From Lagopus muta (lineage: Eukaryota; Chordata; Aves; Galliformes; Phasianidae), in NCBI RefSeq assembly GCF_023343835.1, contig NC_064442.1:16540501-16604500 (forward strand): a stretch of 64,000 bases of DNA. Direction: 5' to 3'. Shown piece after piece: positions 52,401-63,300 of this stretch (the stretch's first letter is position 1; the number at the start of each line of letters is the position of its first letter). Below the pieces are notes generated by a model that did no database searches, was not told where the DNA came from, and saw only the letters and a program-made list of their open reading frames with translations. A program made the translations under genes and the position numbers.

Positions 52401-55400
52401 AGCCATGTTTGCTACTTCTGCAGCCCATACTGGGTTTTCTTCACCTCCTAGACTGCTGTTCCGTGGTGCTTATTTCCTTCTCAGCTTATATTCATGAGCT
52501 GTTCTGTTTGCTGATAGTTTATAAACATACTGCTTTGCTTTCCATACCTGGTTTTTCAATCAGGAGAACATGTCCAGAGTCCCCTGACAGCAACCTGCAT
52601 TTATATGCTCATAAGTTGATCATAGCACCAAAGTCCTATCCTAAGTCAATCTAACATCTCTCTTGCACAGAAATGCAGAGTCCAGCTCTCCTCTCCTTTC
52701 CTCATTTTCAGCTGCATTTTCTTGCTCTAGCACTCACCTATCAGAAAGCAGTTTCAGCTCATTAAACCAGCCAAAAAAAAAAAAAAAAAAAGATTTATTG
52801 TTGTTTGGGTTTTCTCAGAGGCTATTTTTCCCCAGGGAGGGAAGGATAAAACCACTTAGCCTATTTCACCTAATTGCAGTGTCATGCTGTTTTACATGAG
52901 ATTAAATTCATCTAAATTGGAGCTGCAGTACTTATTCCTTCAGCCCCATCTAAACAACTGTGCCCCTTCTTTTGGGTCATCACTAATACTCACAGGAATA
53001 GGTGGTGAGCCAGCCAGCCAGGGAAGCTCGTTTCAGCCAAAAAAAACTATTAGCTTTTCTTTGGCAAGATTACTCCTTGCTGGATCAACTCACTGAACTC
53101 AGCAGCTGCACTAGAAATTCAGTTCAGACTAAATAACCTTGGATCTGCATTTCCTTCATGCCACGTCTGAAAGCATCCTGCAGTGCATAATGAAAGGCAC
53201 AGCAGTACTTACTTGCTTTCTAAATTGCAGCATATGACAAATCAATAAGTGCCAATTACTGAGGGGTTATAAACCCCTTTATTCCCACCCAGAGAATTTA
53301 GCCCATGCTGAAACACCTCTCGATTCTACTCCACCCCTTAGACAGCAAGCCACAGCTCATACTTAGCACAATAATACAGTCAGTTGCAGTTGTATCTGCC
53401 CTATCATAAACTGATCACGTAGCGAGCTTCTCAATAAGCAGATACATCACACTATGAGGATAAGGCAGAAGAGGAAACGTAGCGATTCCAAGTGACTGTT
53501 CCTCCTCCCACAGCTTCATGCTTTTTCAGAATTACTCCCATGACTTAATACTTCTAAGCACTCTACATCAAACATTAATATCCGCTTTGGTATATAGTAC
53601 TTTGGAAACAGAGCATCTATTATCCACCATCCATTAACCTGATCTCTTACCCCAAGAATATCTGTTTTTCACAGATAATATTCTGAGGTTGCACAGTTTC
53701 TCTTAAGCAGATTTTTTCCCACTTTTTTTTTTGCACAATACTGCACAATCATGCAGCCAAAGGCTCCCTTATCTCCCATACACAGTCCATAAGAAGGAGG
53801 TTTCCTTTGGCCTAACAAAAATCACATAATTGAGTCTAAGTGCATGCCTTGTTCTCTTCCCAGGGAATAGATGTTTTCCTTACAGCTTATACAATCTATT
53901 AGGCTTTCATGGTACTCAAGTCAAAGAGAGTTATATGTTCTTATTGGAAGAAGCTGCATTTGTATTTCGCAACAAATTAGGAGAGGGCATTATAATTTGT
54001 ATCATTCATACACTCTGGACATTAGTGAGTAGAGAAAAACAGCAACACAAGGCTATTTATTGACATTTCTTTGCTTTTTAGAAAACCAGTGCTCATTACA
54101 GCCTGTCAGTGCTATTTTAACTCAAACACCACTTGCCACAGTCAACACTTGACTGTGTTTTAGCTGGTCTATTTAAATGACCAGGTCTATCAGGTGACAG
54201 TGACATTTCTCAGATACTGTGAGCCTCACAAAGTATGCAGACCAGTGTTTGCACTGCAACAGGATGCAAAACCTACAACTAAGATCAGTTTTAGCATTCT
54301 GTAGGAAGAAATAGCTTCAGTTATCCTTACCAGGCAGAGCTTGCAACCTAAACAAAGGGAGTATTCTCCTCACACTTAAAGGGCACCAAAATATGAGGTC
54401 TGGGTATAACAGACAAATTAAAGGGGCAGTTTGTCAGGGTGCTTGGTTGCACACAGACGAGTAACAGAGTAAGAAAGTAAAAAAGAGTTTTCAATTCCTT
54501 AGTCCCTACCTCACCCAGACAGGCTTTTTGAGATTAAAAAAATCTTGTTCTTAAGTAGCAGGAGAATCTTTTCCACAGCTTTGTGCTGCTTCCCTCATCT
54601 GCAAGTTCTATGAATCAGCGACGTCCTCTACTCTGACACACTTGCAAGGCAAGGATTTAAAAAACACAAATGACAAATTATTTATCTGTGAATGCTGTTT
54701 CAAATCACACAGTTCTGAAGGACATACAGTCCACAATACCGCAACATCTGCAAATTCAGTTCATTTATACCTGCTATTTCTACAATGTCCTGAGACATTC
54801 AGTGCCTTGAGATCAAAGGCCAACATGTCACCGTGCACCAAATTCCAGAATGTATGTAAAACACTTATGCCATTTCCATAAGGAATTCTCTCTTCATTTC
54901 TGCCAGCTTTTACCTGCTTGTCACAGCTGTGCAATGGTAACAAATATTTTTTTATCCACTGCAACCCAGAAAAAAAAAAAAAGCAGAACCAAACAGAGTA
55001 ATATTTCTTTCTGACTTCCCAGTTCAAAGCCAGCTTTGGCCAATGCCATGAACTCCTGTTAGCCATCATACAGTGACTTGTCCTTTTTTCCTAACTTTGG
55101 AACAACCTCTCCTGAAATCCAGTGTCTCCTTCAAAGTACACTCTATGTATTTTCTCAGCTGCTCACAATGGCTCAAATTTACAGTTTGGAAACGCAGTTT
55201 TCCAGATGTGACAAAGTCTGCCTGTTCAGATTCAGCAGTTTCCTAATTACATCTGCTGGGGAGATGCTTGATTCCTTACTTCCCCTCTATCATAATCATT
55301 TTACAGTTCTGCATCCATTCTCACCCTGACAACACTGCATTCTTGCTAGAAAATTAGCTGTATTTTAAATCATATTCTTTAAGTCAGGCCTGTGCTACAC

Positions 55401-57564
55401 ACACTCTAGATCTCCATCTGTGCAGATTTTTCTTCTCTAGATGTGTGTTAGCTGTACAAACACCAAAAACGCATCTACCTCCTTGCAGCAGAAATCAATT
55501 CCACTTTCAGGGTATCCATTTCAATATTTCTCTCCCAAACAAGAACAAAGAGAACAATCCCTGAACGAAAGATGGCACAGTGTCCCACTTTGCTAATTGC
55601 TTCCCTTGGAAGGGTCCAAATGCCCTGACAGACCAAACACAAGTGACAAATCCAAGCTAAACTGACAAGCTAACATCCTTAGTTTGTAATTATTTCCCTC
55701 ACTGGAACAGGGTATGAATACAAGTATTAATAACTGCTTATTGCATTGTGTTGGTTGTTGGGTTTTTTTCAGTTTAGACTTCAAAGGGAATTAGAGAAAC
55801 GCAAAGCAATTTTCATTTATTCAGTCCCGGTTAATTTCTTTCACAAGCTGTATAATGAGCTGCTCACGTGAAACAGAAGAAGAGTATTTTCTGGTTTCTT
55901 TCAGTGCTTAGAAAGTGCACAGAAAGCAAGACTAAACCATTTCTGTTTGGTTGGGTTTTTTTCCTGGCTGTATAACGTGTGTATCTGAGATTTGGTGGCT
56001 ACACGTGGACATCTTTTATTCAGTCTCCAACTAATGACACTACAGGAATATCCCTGACACACAGCTGCTGTTTCAGACAACTACGATGACAAATTCTGCT
56101 GCTGTCAAAGTCAGCATTCTTTAAGCAGAACTAACGTTACAGTCCTGACAGAACACACAACGGCCACTCGTGGTTATTTGAGCTGCAGGCCTTTTGTAGG
56201 GTACAAAAACACAGCGTGACACCTCTTTATAGCTAGCAATTGTGTGCCGTTCCTGGAGGTTTGCAGCTAAGGAAAGCTTGGTTAAAGAAGTCACCTCCTG
56301 GTACAGTTACCCACGCCTGTGAAGCCTTGAATTGCTTTGAGACCAGTCTCTCTGGTGGGGCCAGCCTGCGTTAAACTCATATTTAGGCCCACCACAAAGC
56401 TCTGACTAGTTCAGTCACATTATAACCTGACTTGAAACAACACTGCACTTAATTTTGAACCATAACAATTAGATGAAAGGACACAGACCAAACTCAGCCC
56501 TGGCATTGCTATGTTCCTACTGCACAGATGCTGTCCATGGACCAGGAGCAAGTGCTTCTTTGTGAGCAATGAGAACAAAATACACCAGAAACTAATTCAA
56601 ATACCACCTGTTTTTTCCCCCCATGAAAAAACAAATCATCCCATCTAATATCATACCATTACTTTTTGCCTTGACAGAATTACTGAATGTCTTACAGAGG
56701 CTTATGCCAACAGAGCTAAGGCAGAGAACATTTCTCACATAGACCACATCCATTTTTGACTTGAGAGAAGTTCCCAGTGTTTATGAAAACAAAAGCTGTT
56801 TCCCTGATACCTCTTACATCTCAGAGACGATTCAAATCTGAGTCCTGGAACACTGTGAGCTCCTAGGTCTGAAGCCACAGATTCATCCTTCCTCCTTATT
56901 AGGGCAAAAATCCTCAGGGAAAACAAAAATACGAGTGGATTGACAGGAAAAAGCCTATGATGTACTTGCACACATCCTTAGTCTGAAGGTTAGAAGATCA
57001 AGAATCTATGGCAGGCTCCAAGGCAAGAAGTCAGCACAGACAGACAGGAATGATTTTGGTTTGACCCAGTCCACCACAAGTGAAACAAAGCAATGCCGTG
57101 TACTTCAAGCACTGAGACCCACAACTGCTTAACTGCAATCCCAGCCTTAGCAGCTGACTAAAGAGAGAGTTCCTACAGAAACAAAGCAGAGGACATATCT
57201 CAGTGTTTATGTTCCACCAGTTTTTCTCATGCTGGAGCCCATCCCAAAGCCCACACTGACTGAAGAACAAGCCCTCACTTCACACCTGAGCAGAAGAGCA
57301 GTGCATTCCTCTCACACAGTCACAGCTTCTCTGCCTATCCCTAGAAAAACCTATGGTACAGACATTAACATCTTTTTCCTTACATATATTTACATATTAT
57401 GCATGTATCCCAAGTCCAGTGCTACACTCATTCACTTATTCAAAATAACCAGCTTCCTCACTAGTCAGAAAGAAAGGTTTAGTTTTTTCCACATGGATTA
57501 TGAAGAAGAATTTAATAGAACTCACTTACCGGAGGATTTCTTTCCTAGTGAAGAACGTGCAGTC
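28460..57564 (-). CDS. CIB2: CIB2, calcium and integrin-binding protein 2 (exons 2-6; exon 1 off window)
   Basis: Five minus-strand exons join in phase and give residues 18-187, assuming the usual 17-residue exon 1. The C-terminus TFHIRI and total length of 187 match the family. EF-hand 3 has the loop [12 protein letters not shown] (116-127) and EF-hand 4 the loop [12 protein letters not shown] (157-168). Both have Asp at position 12, as is usual in CIB proteins. Residues 67-115 form the degenerate EF-hand 2 region. CIB2 is a cytosolic, N-myristoylated calcium/magnesium sensor that binds integrin tails and TMC1/2 in hair-cell mechanotransduction; its loss causes deafness in mammals. CIB3 is the nearest alternative, but [11 protein letters not shown] and the TBC1D2B neighbour favour CIB2. 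Intron 5 houses a provirus, and the exon 3 donor is duplicated in intron 3. Confidence 0.95.
29024..29264 (+). repeat. 5' LTR
   Basis: U3 is short (about 150 bp). TATATAA lies at 29146-29152 and AATAAA at 29169-29174, just before GCCATTTG, where R should start by analogy with avian leukosis viruses. It retains 15 CpGs (counted by eye), many more than the 3' copy. Confidence 0.93.
29267..29288 (+). other. Primer-binding site, tRNA-Trp type, with 4-base insertion
   Basis: Two bases after the LTR, TGGTGACCCCGAC is followed by an extra CGAC and then GTGAT. Without the insertion it would be the tRNA-Trp site used by avian leukosis/sarcoma viruses. The insertion duplicates the adjacent CGAC. Confidence 0.8.
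29493..31337 (+). CDS. gag: ERV gag polyprotein, 614 residues, open
   Basis: The ATG opens [18 protein letters not shown], an alpharetroviral matrix start. Residues 150-161 hold SPY and LYPSL, the late-domain region; the usual PPPY is PSPY here, and the ALIX-type LYPSL is kept. Capsid starts near residue 264, with the N-terminal domain to about 359. The major homology region is at 444-463 (QGP, then FANRL). Two CCHC zinc knuckles lie at 556-569 ([14 protein letters not shown]) and 585-598 ([14 protein letters not shown]). A TAG then closes the frame. Gag assembles virus-like particles and binds RNA. In the exogenous relatives the frame continues into protease; here it stops first. G-runs of six to eight bases occur near 29797 and 29995. 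Confidence 0.93.
   Translation: MEAVIKVILHACKIYCGKNVPSKKEISATLSLLEKEGLLSSPSDLYDPDNWDSFTAVLSQRAMSTQKVAEFKVWGLILTALRKAKEEKIAGDRARDLLGLGPGGGLVSPTGSLEGKMALTPSAPPETTTLGIKKNEAEQERSYHKEEDPSPYPACSLYPSLKPFKDKGGGGPVEERGITFSTVDKRVLGEGEMSGGVVVRPVECGSGGGTHLLPDSACYGGHPPRGVDCPQPCCGGGVPTGMAPGSAQEGHGPISTASWGPPTLTDWARVREDLGAADPAGTALTLLVVVKPEGPAWTPLDSKAIIRLLDLVKSKGLRSPVTMAAVEALMASSLLPYDVVNLMHVILEPVQYILWYNEWNRLLQAVVAAATRDPHHPANGQRRGDRTNLARLQGLADGMVGSPEGQAALLRAGELAAITTAALQALRELAKVAEPVLPWAEIKQGPSESFSDFANRLIHAVEGSDLPREVQSPVIIDCLKQKSLPDIQQIIRAAPGTLTTPGELIKYVLDHQRVIPLTYEGLAAAMQRMAASVSSAVKTTVMSATQVREERDKGPCFKCGQRGHFKAQCPEKTGQSGSQGPERRCQLCGRAGHVAHQCWKFVMVPQGNKDGRVL
31436..31524 (+). pseudogene. Protease remnant, N-terminal scrap only
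   Basis: In a frame different from gag, [20 protein letters not shown] followed by GSVL resembles the start of alpharetroviral protease. The catalytic DSG motif never appears; the sequence diverges after about 30 codons. Both the gag TAG at 31335 and a frame change separate it from gag. Non-functional. Confidence 0.5.
31876..32616 (+). CDS. Second gag-related ORF with a diverged capsid N-terminal domain, 246 residues
   Basis: An ATG-started frame reads [13 protein letters not shown], a Ser/Thr/Pro-rich stretch, then from 32302 a segment aligning end to end with the capsid N-terminal domain of the first gag (30282-30569). Shared features in order are LTD, LVV, a leucine-rich helix, GL, NLM, PVQY, LW and EW. 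Upstream in another frame (31718-31752) a second [12 protein letters not shown] late-domain-like motif occurs. It lacks the capsid C-terminal domain, major homology region and zinc knuckles. It could be a remnant of a second virus acquired by recombination, or a diverged internal duplication. Whether it is translated is unknown. Confidence 0.7.
   Translation: MDWSKVREVVEEKTAERKGSDVTYRCSDDSVRPALSTLTAPEGVGGVRPAPSAQVTPNGERNNDSLRTHSLPQCSDPLTRPTHPFTRLSAHATNQKPLQQSVYDQREMGTVGAVRSSQLPAVTEQDSERRKVNLHLGVKRDALTDCGKFRSSLIEEGKVLEIFLVVGNGNRGLGGVSLNRKDITHLIDCVEKQGLKSLLALNALEILTVLGLLFLHVTNLMCMVLKPVQYTLWALEWVPFRDKWPN
32985..33003 (+). other. Polypurine tract
   Basis: GGAGGGGGGGG followed by AGA directly abuts the 3' LTR, as expected for the plus-strand DNA primer. 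It is nearly pure G. Confidence 0.85.
33004..33243 (+). repeat. 3' LTR
   Basis: It aligns to the 5' LTR with 10 substitutions and one missing G. TATATAA is at 33125-33131 and AATAAA at 33148-33153. Eight substitutions are CpG to TpG or CpA changes confined to this copy. Confidence 0.93.
37549..37744 (-). CDS. CIB2: CIB2 exon 5 (residues 116-181, EF-hands 3 and 4)
   Basis: The exon is 89 bp downstream of exon 4. It encodes both calcium-binding loops and the helix between them ([20 protein letters not shown]), then [12 protein letters not shown] and a split Ser codon at donor AG|GTATGG. Confidence 0.96.
37745..37833 (-). other. CIB2 intron 4 (89 bp)
   Basis: A minimal intron with GTAATG donor and a pyrimidine-rich CTTTGCTTCTTTCACTCTTC tract before its AG. 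Confidence 0.93.
37834..37981 (-). CDS. CIB2: CIB2 exon 4 (residues 67-115, first base of 116)
   Basis: TATTTACAG is followed by [20 protein letters not shown], then [19 protein letters not shown] and YAFKIY. The donor is TATG|GTAATG, phase 1. It holds EF-hand 2, whose [12 protein letters not shown] loop has lost canonical ligands as in other CIBs. Confidence 0.96.
37982..46719 (-). other. CIB2 intron 3
   Basis: An 8.7-kb intron with a 19-nt A run (38878-38896), one CR1 tail (41676-41800) and the 64-bp duplication at its 5' end. Several minus-strand frames near 39008-39310, 43106-43339, 44924-45181 and 45632-45853 look coding-like but have weak splice context; they are treated under findings. 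Confidence 0.85.
41676..41800 (+). mobile_element. CR1 LINE 3' tail fragment
   Basis: CAGGCTGGATGTGGCTCTGG, CAGCCTGGTCTGGTGGTTGG, then GGTTGGAACTGCATGGTCAC and CCTTTTCAACCCAGGCCAGT form an almost canonical CR1 3' end in plus orientation. Confidence 0.9.
46593..46720. repeat. 64-bp tandem duplication covering the CIB2 exon 3 donor
   Basis: 46593-46656 and 46657-46720 are head-to-tail copies with two mismatches (C/T and G/C near the right ends). The right copy ends exactly on the last base of CIB2 exon 3, so the left copy carries a second G|GTAAG donor 64 nt into intron 3. Confidence 0.95.
46720..46831 (-). CDS. CIB2: CIB2 exon 3 (residues 29-66)
   Basis: The acceptor CTTGTTTACAG is followed by one base completing Arg29 and then [20 protein letters not shown], ending INMPELK. 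The donor is AAG|GTAAGG at phase 0. The 112 nt equal 1 + 37 codons. Confidence 0.95.
46890..47130 (-). mobile_element. CR1 LINE 3' fragment
   Basis: AGAATCATGGAATCATAGAG at the left edge is the reverse complement of the CR1 ATTCTATG tail. The body (GGAAGGGATCCACAAGGATC, CACTCCCTTCATGAAGAACC) follows the CR1 3' region. Minus orientation. Confidence 0.85.
49190..49850 (+). mobile_element. Avian ERV-type LTR fragment (ERVL-like, family uncertain)
   Basis: The sequence has degenerate repeats of a CAGCCCATGGAGAGGAGCCC / CATGCTGGACCA type. Further right it has TCTGTTTTGCCCATGACGAT, ATTGGTGAGCCATGTCCCTG and CTTATCTCAACCCTTGAGAC. I recognise this as a widespread avian LTR with an internal GC-rich minisatellite; I recall it as ERVL-class but cannot confirm the name. 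Both ends are eroded. Open frames across it are incidental. Confidence 0.55.
57530..57564 (-). CDS. CIB2: CIB2 exon 2 (residues 18-29, last codon split)
   Basis: TTGTGTTTTACAG is followed by [11 protein letters not shown] and a split Arg codon, then the donor CG|GTAAGTGAG. Only 35 nt, too short for ORF detection, but it joins exon 3 to give [10 protein letters not shown] as in the family. Confidence 0.93.
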
Positions 57565-57824
57565 CTGTAAAACACAACAGGTGTTACTGTATGACAGGAA
57601 TACTGAAAGTGCAAATCATTACTTTTTAATATTTTTGGAAGGAAACTCAGATCTGGCAGAAAAAAACATTACAGATGCCATTTGTTTACCATCTAGCTTT
57701 GATTCAGAAAGCAGCAGATGCTATAAAATAATGAAAATATTCTAAGGATGGGGCTGTCAGGAAAAATTATATACCTAGAGTGGAACTCCTGGAGAAAAAA
57801 AACATGCAGTTTGTTTGCAATTAG

Positions 57825-57890
57825 TTGGACAACAAGAGGATCTTTGAGGTCCTTTTCAACCCAGGCCACTCTATGATTCTACAATTCAGT
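57825..57890 (+). mobile_element. CR1 LINE 3' tail fragment
   Basis: GGATCTTTGAGGTCCTTTTC, AACCCAGGCCACTCTATGAT and TCTAC form the CR1 terminus, about 65 bp, plus orientation. Confidence 0.85.
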
Positions 57891-60248
57891 CTGCTGAAAC
57901 ATTCCACCAATGTGAAATGATCAGAAGAAAAATTAAAATAAGTAAAATATAGGTGAAAAATATTCTACAAACAGATCTAGAACACCATAAATAACGAACA
58001 GATTAAGAAAACTATCTTGTAACTTGGACTCTGCAATTCACATTTACTTAAATCACTCCTTACCGATGTCAGAGTTTTGCTAGGAGAACTGGCACTTCAC
58101 AAGCGAACGGCGATTTGAGCACTGAAATATTTTGCACTTTGTGTATTTCTACACGTCACAAAACAGGTTATATTACCAGGTGTTGCAAAAGCACAATAGC
58201 CAGACACATGCCATTAATGGAAGGAAATAGTCCCTAATTTCACTATATTGTCTACTAGATGCTAGGGGCAAATTCTGCCCTGCCTCCAAAACTAGGAACA
58301 CGGGTGGCAATGAAATATTGGTGACCAGTTCAGCTCCCTGTTCAGGCCATAGGTTTGGATAATATACAGCTCTGTGTCATGGAGCTACCAGCTGCTGGGG
58401 AAAGAGCGTGGGAGCAAACACTCCAATGACAAAGGCATGCAATGGCCCAGGGGATGTGGCAGACACGTGCTCAAGAATTCCACCTTTCTCCTTTAATGTA
58501 AACATTTAAAATATATAATAAGAGGCAGTTTGTGACAAGGTAAGAGCAGCGGGCCTGACTGGCCCTACTGAAGAGTACATATAACTATCATAGCCTCACT
58601 CCCATTCTGCACTTCAGGCAATGAGAGAAAATTTCATTTCATTCCTAAGGTGAGAATTAATCTGGCTATAAATGCTTGCTGCTTCAAAGGAAGGGAAAAG
58701 CCAATGATCACAGCTATCTGAAGCAATCAACCAGCTTGTCTCAGGTGTCCAGGTAAGGTATCAGTCCTGCCTGGTATCAATTACTCAGTTTGCTTGTTCT
58801 CCTCTGTATAAAGCAGCAGGAGAAGAGCTTTCCCCTCCGTGTGTTGCACAGCAGAATAGTGTTACAAGGCAGCACAGGAAGGCACCTTGAAAGCTGCTAA
58901 CAAAGATGTCACATTGTCTGGAACTGCACAAAGTGAAATAGGAGCCAGCTGGGAAAGTCTTCATTAATTCCAACGTGTTCACTACTTACAATCAAACTGC
59001 CACTTAAGGATGCATCATTTACTGGTGAAAGGCAGGTACAATCTCACAGATGATTGTGATGCTCTGTGCAGCAACCATCCCGTAATTATACAGGCTTGAC
59101 AAAACAGCAGGCGCTGTTATTTAACTAGAAAGCTGACAGGGAATTGATATGCAAATAGAGATAAAGATGAAAAAGACAAGTTACCCTTCATCTTCCAGAA
59201 TCCTGTGAAAACACCACTGAGAAACTTTCAAAACATCATAGTCTTTTTTTGCTAAACTGTCTCCTTTCTGCACCTTCCAACACAGTTTAACTTATACTAG
59301 CACCGACATAAGGGACAGAGTTAAAGCAAGTATCTATTGATGGCAGGAAAGAGGTACAGGACTGCCCTTTCTGTTGTAAGCACAGCCCCACTTTGGATTG
59401 GAGCCACCATGGAACACAGGTCTAAGCATAATTCCATTTTGTAGTTGCTGGAACAACAGCAATTTAATTCCGATTTAATTAAAAACCTTCGGCCAGAGAA
59501 GCACGGAGGTGATTCATCCAATTTTCTTCTGCCTACTTCATTCATACAGAAAAATACACAATGATAGACAATAAGTAGTAAACTGACATGTTGAAATAAC
59601 AAATGTCACTGAACACATCTGTTGTCACATAGGCTGTATTTTAGTTAATCATGGACTTAAAAAGCAACCTGCCTGTTCTACTTGAGCACAGGCAAACTAC
59701 TTAAAGAAATGGGAACACAGTTTTCATAATTTGTAGCAATTCTAGATTTCTGGCAAGAATTTATCCTGAAAATATAGGCTTTTTTTTCTAATTCTATGCA
59801 ATGTCCTGAAACACTACAGCAGGCCCTCATGGCTTTCAGGTTATCCAGAACAGAATAGTTCAGAATAGAACAGTCTCGCCTTGAAACGTTACCTCCTCCA
59901 GGGCCTGGGAGAAAAACCTGCTTCTCTTCTAAGATCTGCTGTCCCACTTGCTCTGTCCTTGTGCCCTTAGAAGTGAGCTAATTGCAAGTGCAATATGAAG
60001 GATTACTAATGGTTGTTTGGAGATAAGATACTACTTCAACAAATCAGCAATTATCCGCTTAACGTCCTTATGGCTAATAAAGACAGTGAATATCATAAAG
60101 CAAACAGAAGATTTCCTATTGATTTTAATGAGATCATTAGCTTGTATAATGGGACTCTATTCTCATACTTGGCATTTAGGTGGCTTAACTGGTTCTTAAA
60201 ATATTCTGCAGAGAAGAGACTCAGACAGCTGGTGCACTTGGGTTGTAC

Positions 60249-60392
60249 AGAATCACTGAGTCACAGCACGGCCTCGGTAGGAAGGAACCTTACAGCCCAC
60301 CCAGTTCCAACCCCTGCCATGAGCTGGTTGCCACCCAGCAGGTCAGGCAGCCCAGAGCCCCCTCCAGCCTGGCCTTGGGCACCCCCAGGGAA
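60249..60392 (-). mobile_element. CR1 LINE 3' fragment
   Basis: AGAATCACTGAGTCACAGCA, GCCCACCCAGTTCCAACCCC and CCTCCAGCCTGGCCTTGGGC are the reverse complement of the CR1 3' end. GC-rich and relatively well preserved. Confidence 0.88.
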
Positions 60393-63300
60393 TGGGGCTG
60401 GTACTGCAACCTTCTGCCAGTCACTGCATTGCTTGTGAAGCAGAATTAACCATCTCTGCTCTTAACATTTGCTTTTAAAACCAACACAGCAACAGGAAGG
60501 TTTTGCAGTACCTGAACTGATAAGTGTTTTATCCTTTGACCTGCTGTGTCAGGTGAATGCAAGTTCAGGACAGATGGTAACATAGAAACAGTGGCTCCTT
60601 TAGCCTTCAGGACTTCATCACAAACTCCTAGATTGGTTGTGCTTCATATTTAGGGCAACAGGATTTGAGCAAAAAATAGGAGTAGAGATAATGATACTGA
60701 GAGCACTGATTAACTAACCAACTTTAATCTCACACGATATACATGCAGAGCATAAGGTGAGGCATGCTTCCAAGATCAGAACACATTATGATTTATTCTG
60801 TGGCATCTACTGCCAATCAAATAAAACCGATTTCATACAGAGAAGGTAACATTTATCAGCAAGGAACAGAAGAAAAATTGAAGAACAGAATCGAATGAGA
60901 AAACAGCAATACTCAACTATGCAGAGGCACTTCTTGCACCTATTAAATGTATATTTCTTCTTTACAACTATACATGTATAATTATATGCATAATTTCAGG
61001 AGAGCAGGCTTATTCTGCTCCTGCAACAGCTACATCACAAAGCTTTATAAGCAAATAAGTGCAGCCAAGCAGTCCTTGCAATGCAAAAACCAGTCCCAAT
61101 CTGACAGCCTCAAACAAATGCCAACAGGCCACAGATAAAGCAAACCACTGACAAACAGGCACTCAGATAGCATCCTCAGGCTAAGACAGATGAATCCCTT
61201 TTAGCTGTCTCACTGAGCAGCTTTTAAGAAATGAGAGGACCCAATGCTGTATTTCAAATATTAACATCGTACAGCAGTATTTCATCTGGAAAATCCCAAG
61301 TGATCTTTAGTACTGTGGCAAAAGGACTCCATGGGTCTAAGAATACTTCAAATGAAACACCATGAAAACGTCGTCGTGTTAAATTATCACAAATCAAAAG
61401 TTAAAAGGTGCCAGATAAAATGAAATGAGTTTTCATGCAGTAGATGCATTACTATCTCCATTCTGTGCAGACGTTCTGTTTTTGGATTCTAATTGCCATA
61501 CAAGTAAGGCCAGCATAGAGCTGTTGTGAGACTGAATCAGCAACACGTTTATATGTATTTTCATCACTGTGCAGAAAAACACAAGCAGAAAACCCCTGCA
61601 GCCCCCACTGAGTTTCAGCAGGCCAAACCTGCAGCTGTGAGAAGCAGTGGGGCACTGGAGTGAAAGCAGCCGGACATAAGCAAGTACTAACAAAGAAACA
61701 GACTGTCAGCAAATGCAATTTTGCTCAATCCATAGATGCAGCAAACAGTAACCTGAAACCGGAATGGGGCTGCAGGATGATTTCAAAAAAGCCTTCCTTC
61801 ATTGCTGTGCTGCTGGAAGTTTGCACATTAACGGCAGCACTTTATCAAAGGGAGAAGTGCTCTTTGCACTTCTGATCCTGGAGGACCTGTGATGAGTGTG
61901 CTTTTGGCACTCTTGCCTCCTAAGGAGCACATTTTCATCACAGATCCTGTCTGAGCCAAGCACAGCTTTTTAAAACCAGCAGATATCTTCGTGGCTTAAT
62001 TTCAGCTTATATAGGACATTTCTGTACCCGATATCATCTGGTTTTGCAAATTGCTCATGAAGTATAGTTTAGTTCCACTCTGACATGTGTTTTAATAGAA
62101 GGAGAAGGCTAGCTCTGCAATAGGCAAATTCCTGTGGAAAAGACAGCACAGTGATTATTTCACATGATTGCTGCTTACTGCACTACTGCCTCGAAGACAA
62201 CTGGAACAAACACCATCCTGTTTTGGTGCTGCATGGAAGAGCGGACAGGAAACAATCTAGCAATTAACAAATGCAAAAATGATTGACTTAGAATAAAGAG
62301 AATGATCTGAAATAAAATATTTGTGTCCTATATTCCCCAAGTTATGCCTATTAAGGGAACAATTAGAACTGAAATCATATCAAATTCAGAGCACTTACTG
62401 AAACAACCACAGTGAAAGCAGTGAGATTGCTCCAAGAGCAGTCAGGCCGAAACCCAAGCACAGCCTGGAGGCATTTCCTGTTCAGTATAATGCAGTGCAC
62501 TGAGGCCAATACATGGCCCTGATATTGCTTTATTTAATGCCCTTATTTCCCACTGCTTCAAGTATCCTCACACAGCACCACTCACAGTTAAATTCTCGGT
62601 TCACTGCTTTTCTCATTATGGAACTTGGCACCCAGAAGTTGTCCTATATACAATTCTTACAAGTTTCATTTTGAAGTGCTGTTTGATTGCAATGAAATAC
62701 ACCTTCCTTGCTAACACTTACCTTTTCTCTACCCAGACCTTGGGGAGATTTTGCATTTTATGTTAAAAACAAAACCACCAAAACAAGCAAGTACTGTAAG
62801 GGCACAGGAAGCAGAAACCAGTGTCTAACTTGGTGATGAGGTGAATCTCTAAGAGAAAACCAATGCTTGCAAAAGCCCGACTCCTTAGATTACCCTGATG
62901 TTTCACTAGGCTCATGTAAATGTAGAGAGCCGTCAGCCAGAACAACATCAGTTTACTGAGTTTCCAGATGATACACAAGGTGTTAGGGGATCTGCAACAT
63001 GCCACTCTTTCTTCAGTTAATTGGCTTCTCTCTATTCTGAGTATTAAAAAATAATAATAATAAAAGAATGATAAGAAGTTTAATGCCGCAGAGTCATATC
63101 AAGCACCTTCTCCACAAACAGCTCCAGCTGGCCCTCCCACCAGCAGCCTTACTGGAGACTAATTGAAGCAGCCACCTATTTGAAAACTCTGAGGTCATCT
63201 TGTGGGTGAACAGATTGGCAATTATTTCATTTAAATGTTGTGTTAAAAACTGATCTTTCAGTATGGTTACTGTTACGATAAGATGTTCATAAATGGGCAT

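Larger units (their letters stand above)
46832..57529 (-). other. CIB2 intron 2
   Basis: A 10.7-kb intron with a minus-strand CR1 (46890-47130), an ERV-like LTR piece (49190-49850), a C-run at 51441-51450 and a 19-nt A run at 52773-52791. No other gene was recognised. Confidence 0.85.

Noticed and set aside
60013..60438. 141-codon plus-strand ORF
   Set aside because: Its second half is the antisense of a CR1 tail and its first half has no coding features or splice sites.
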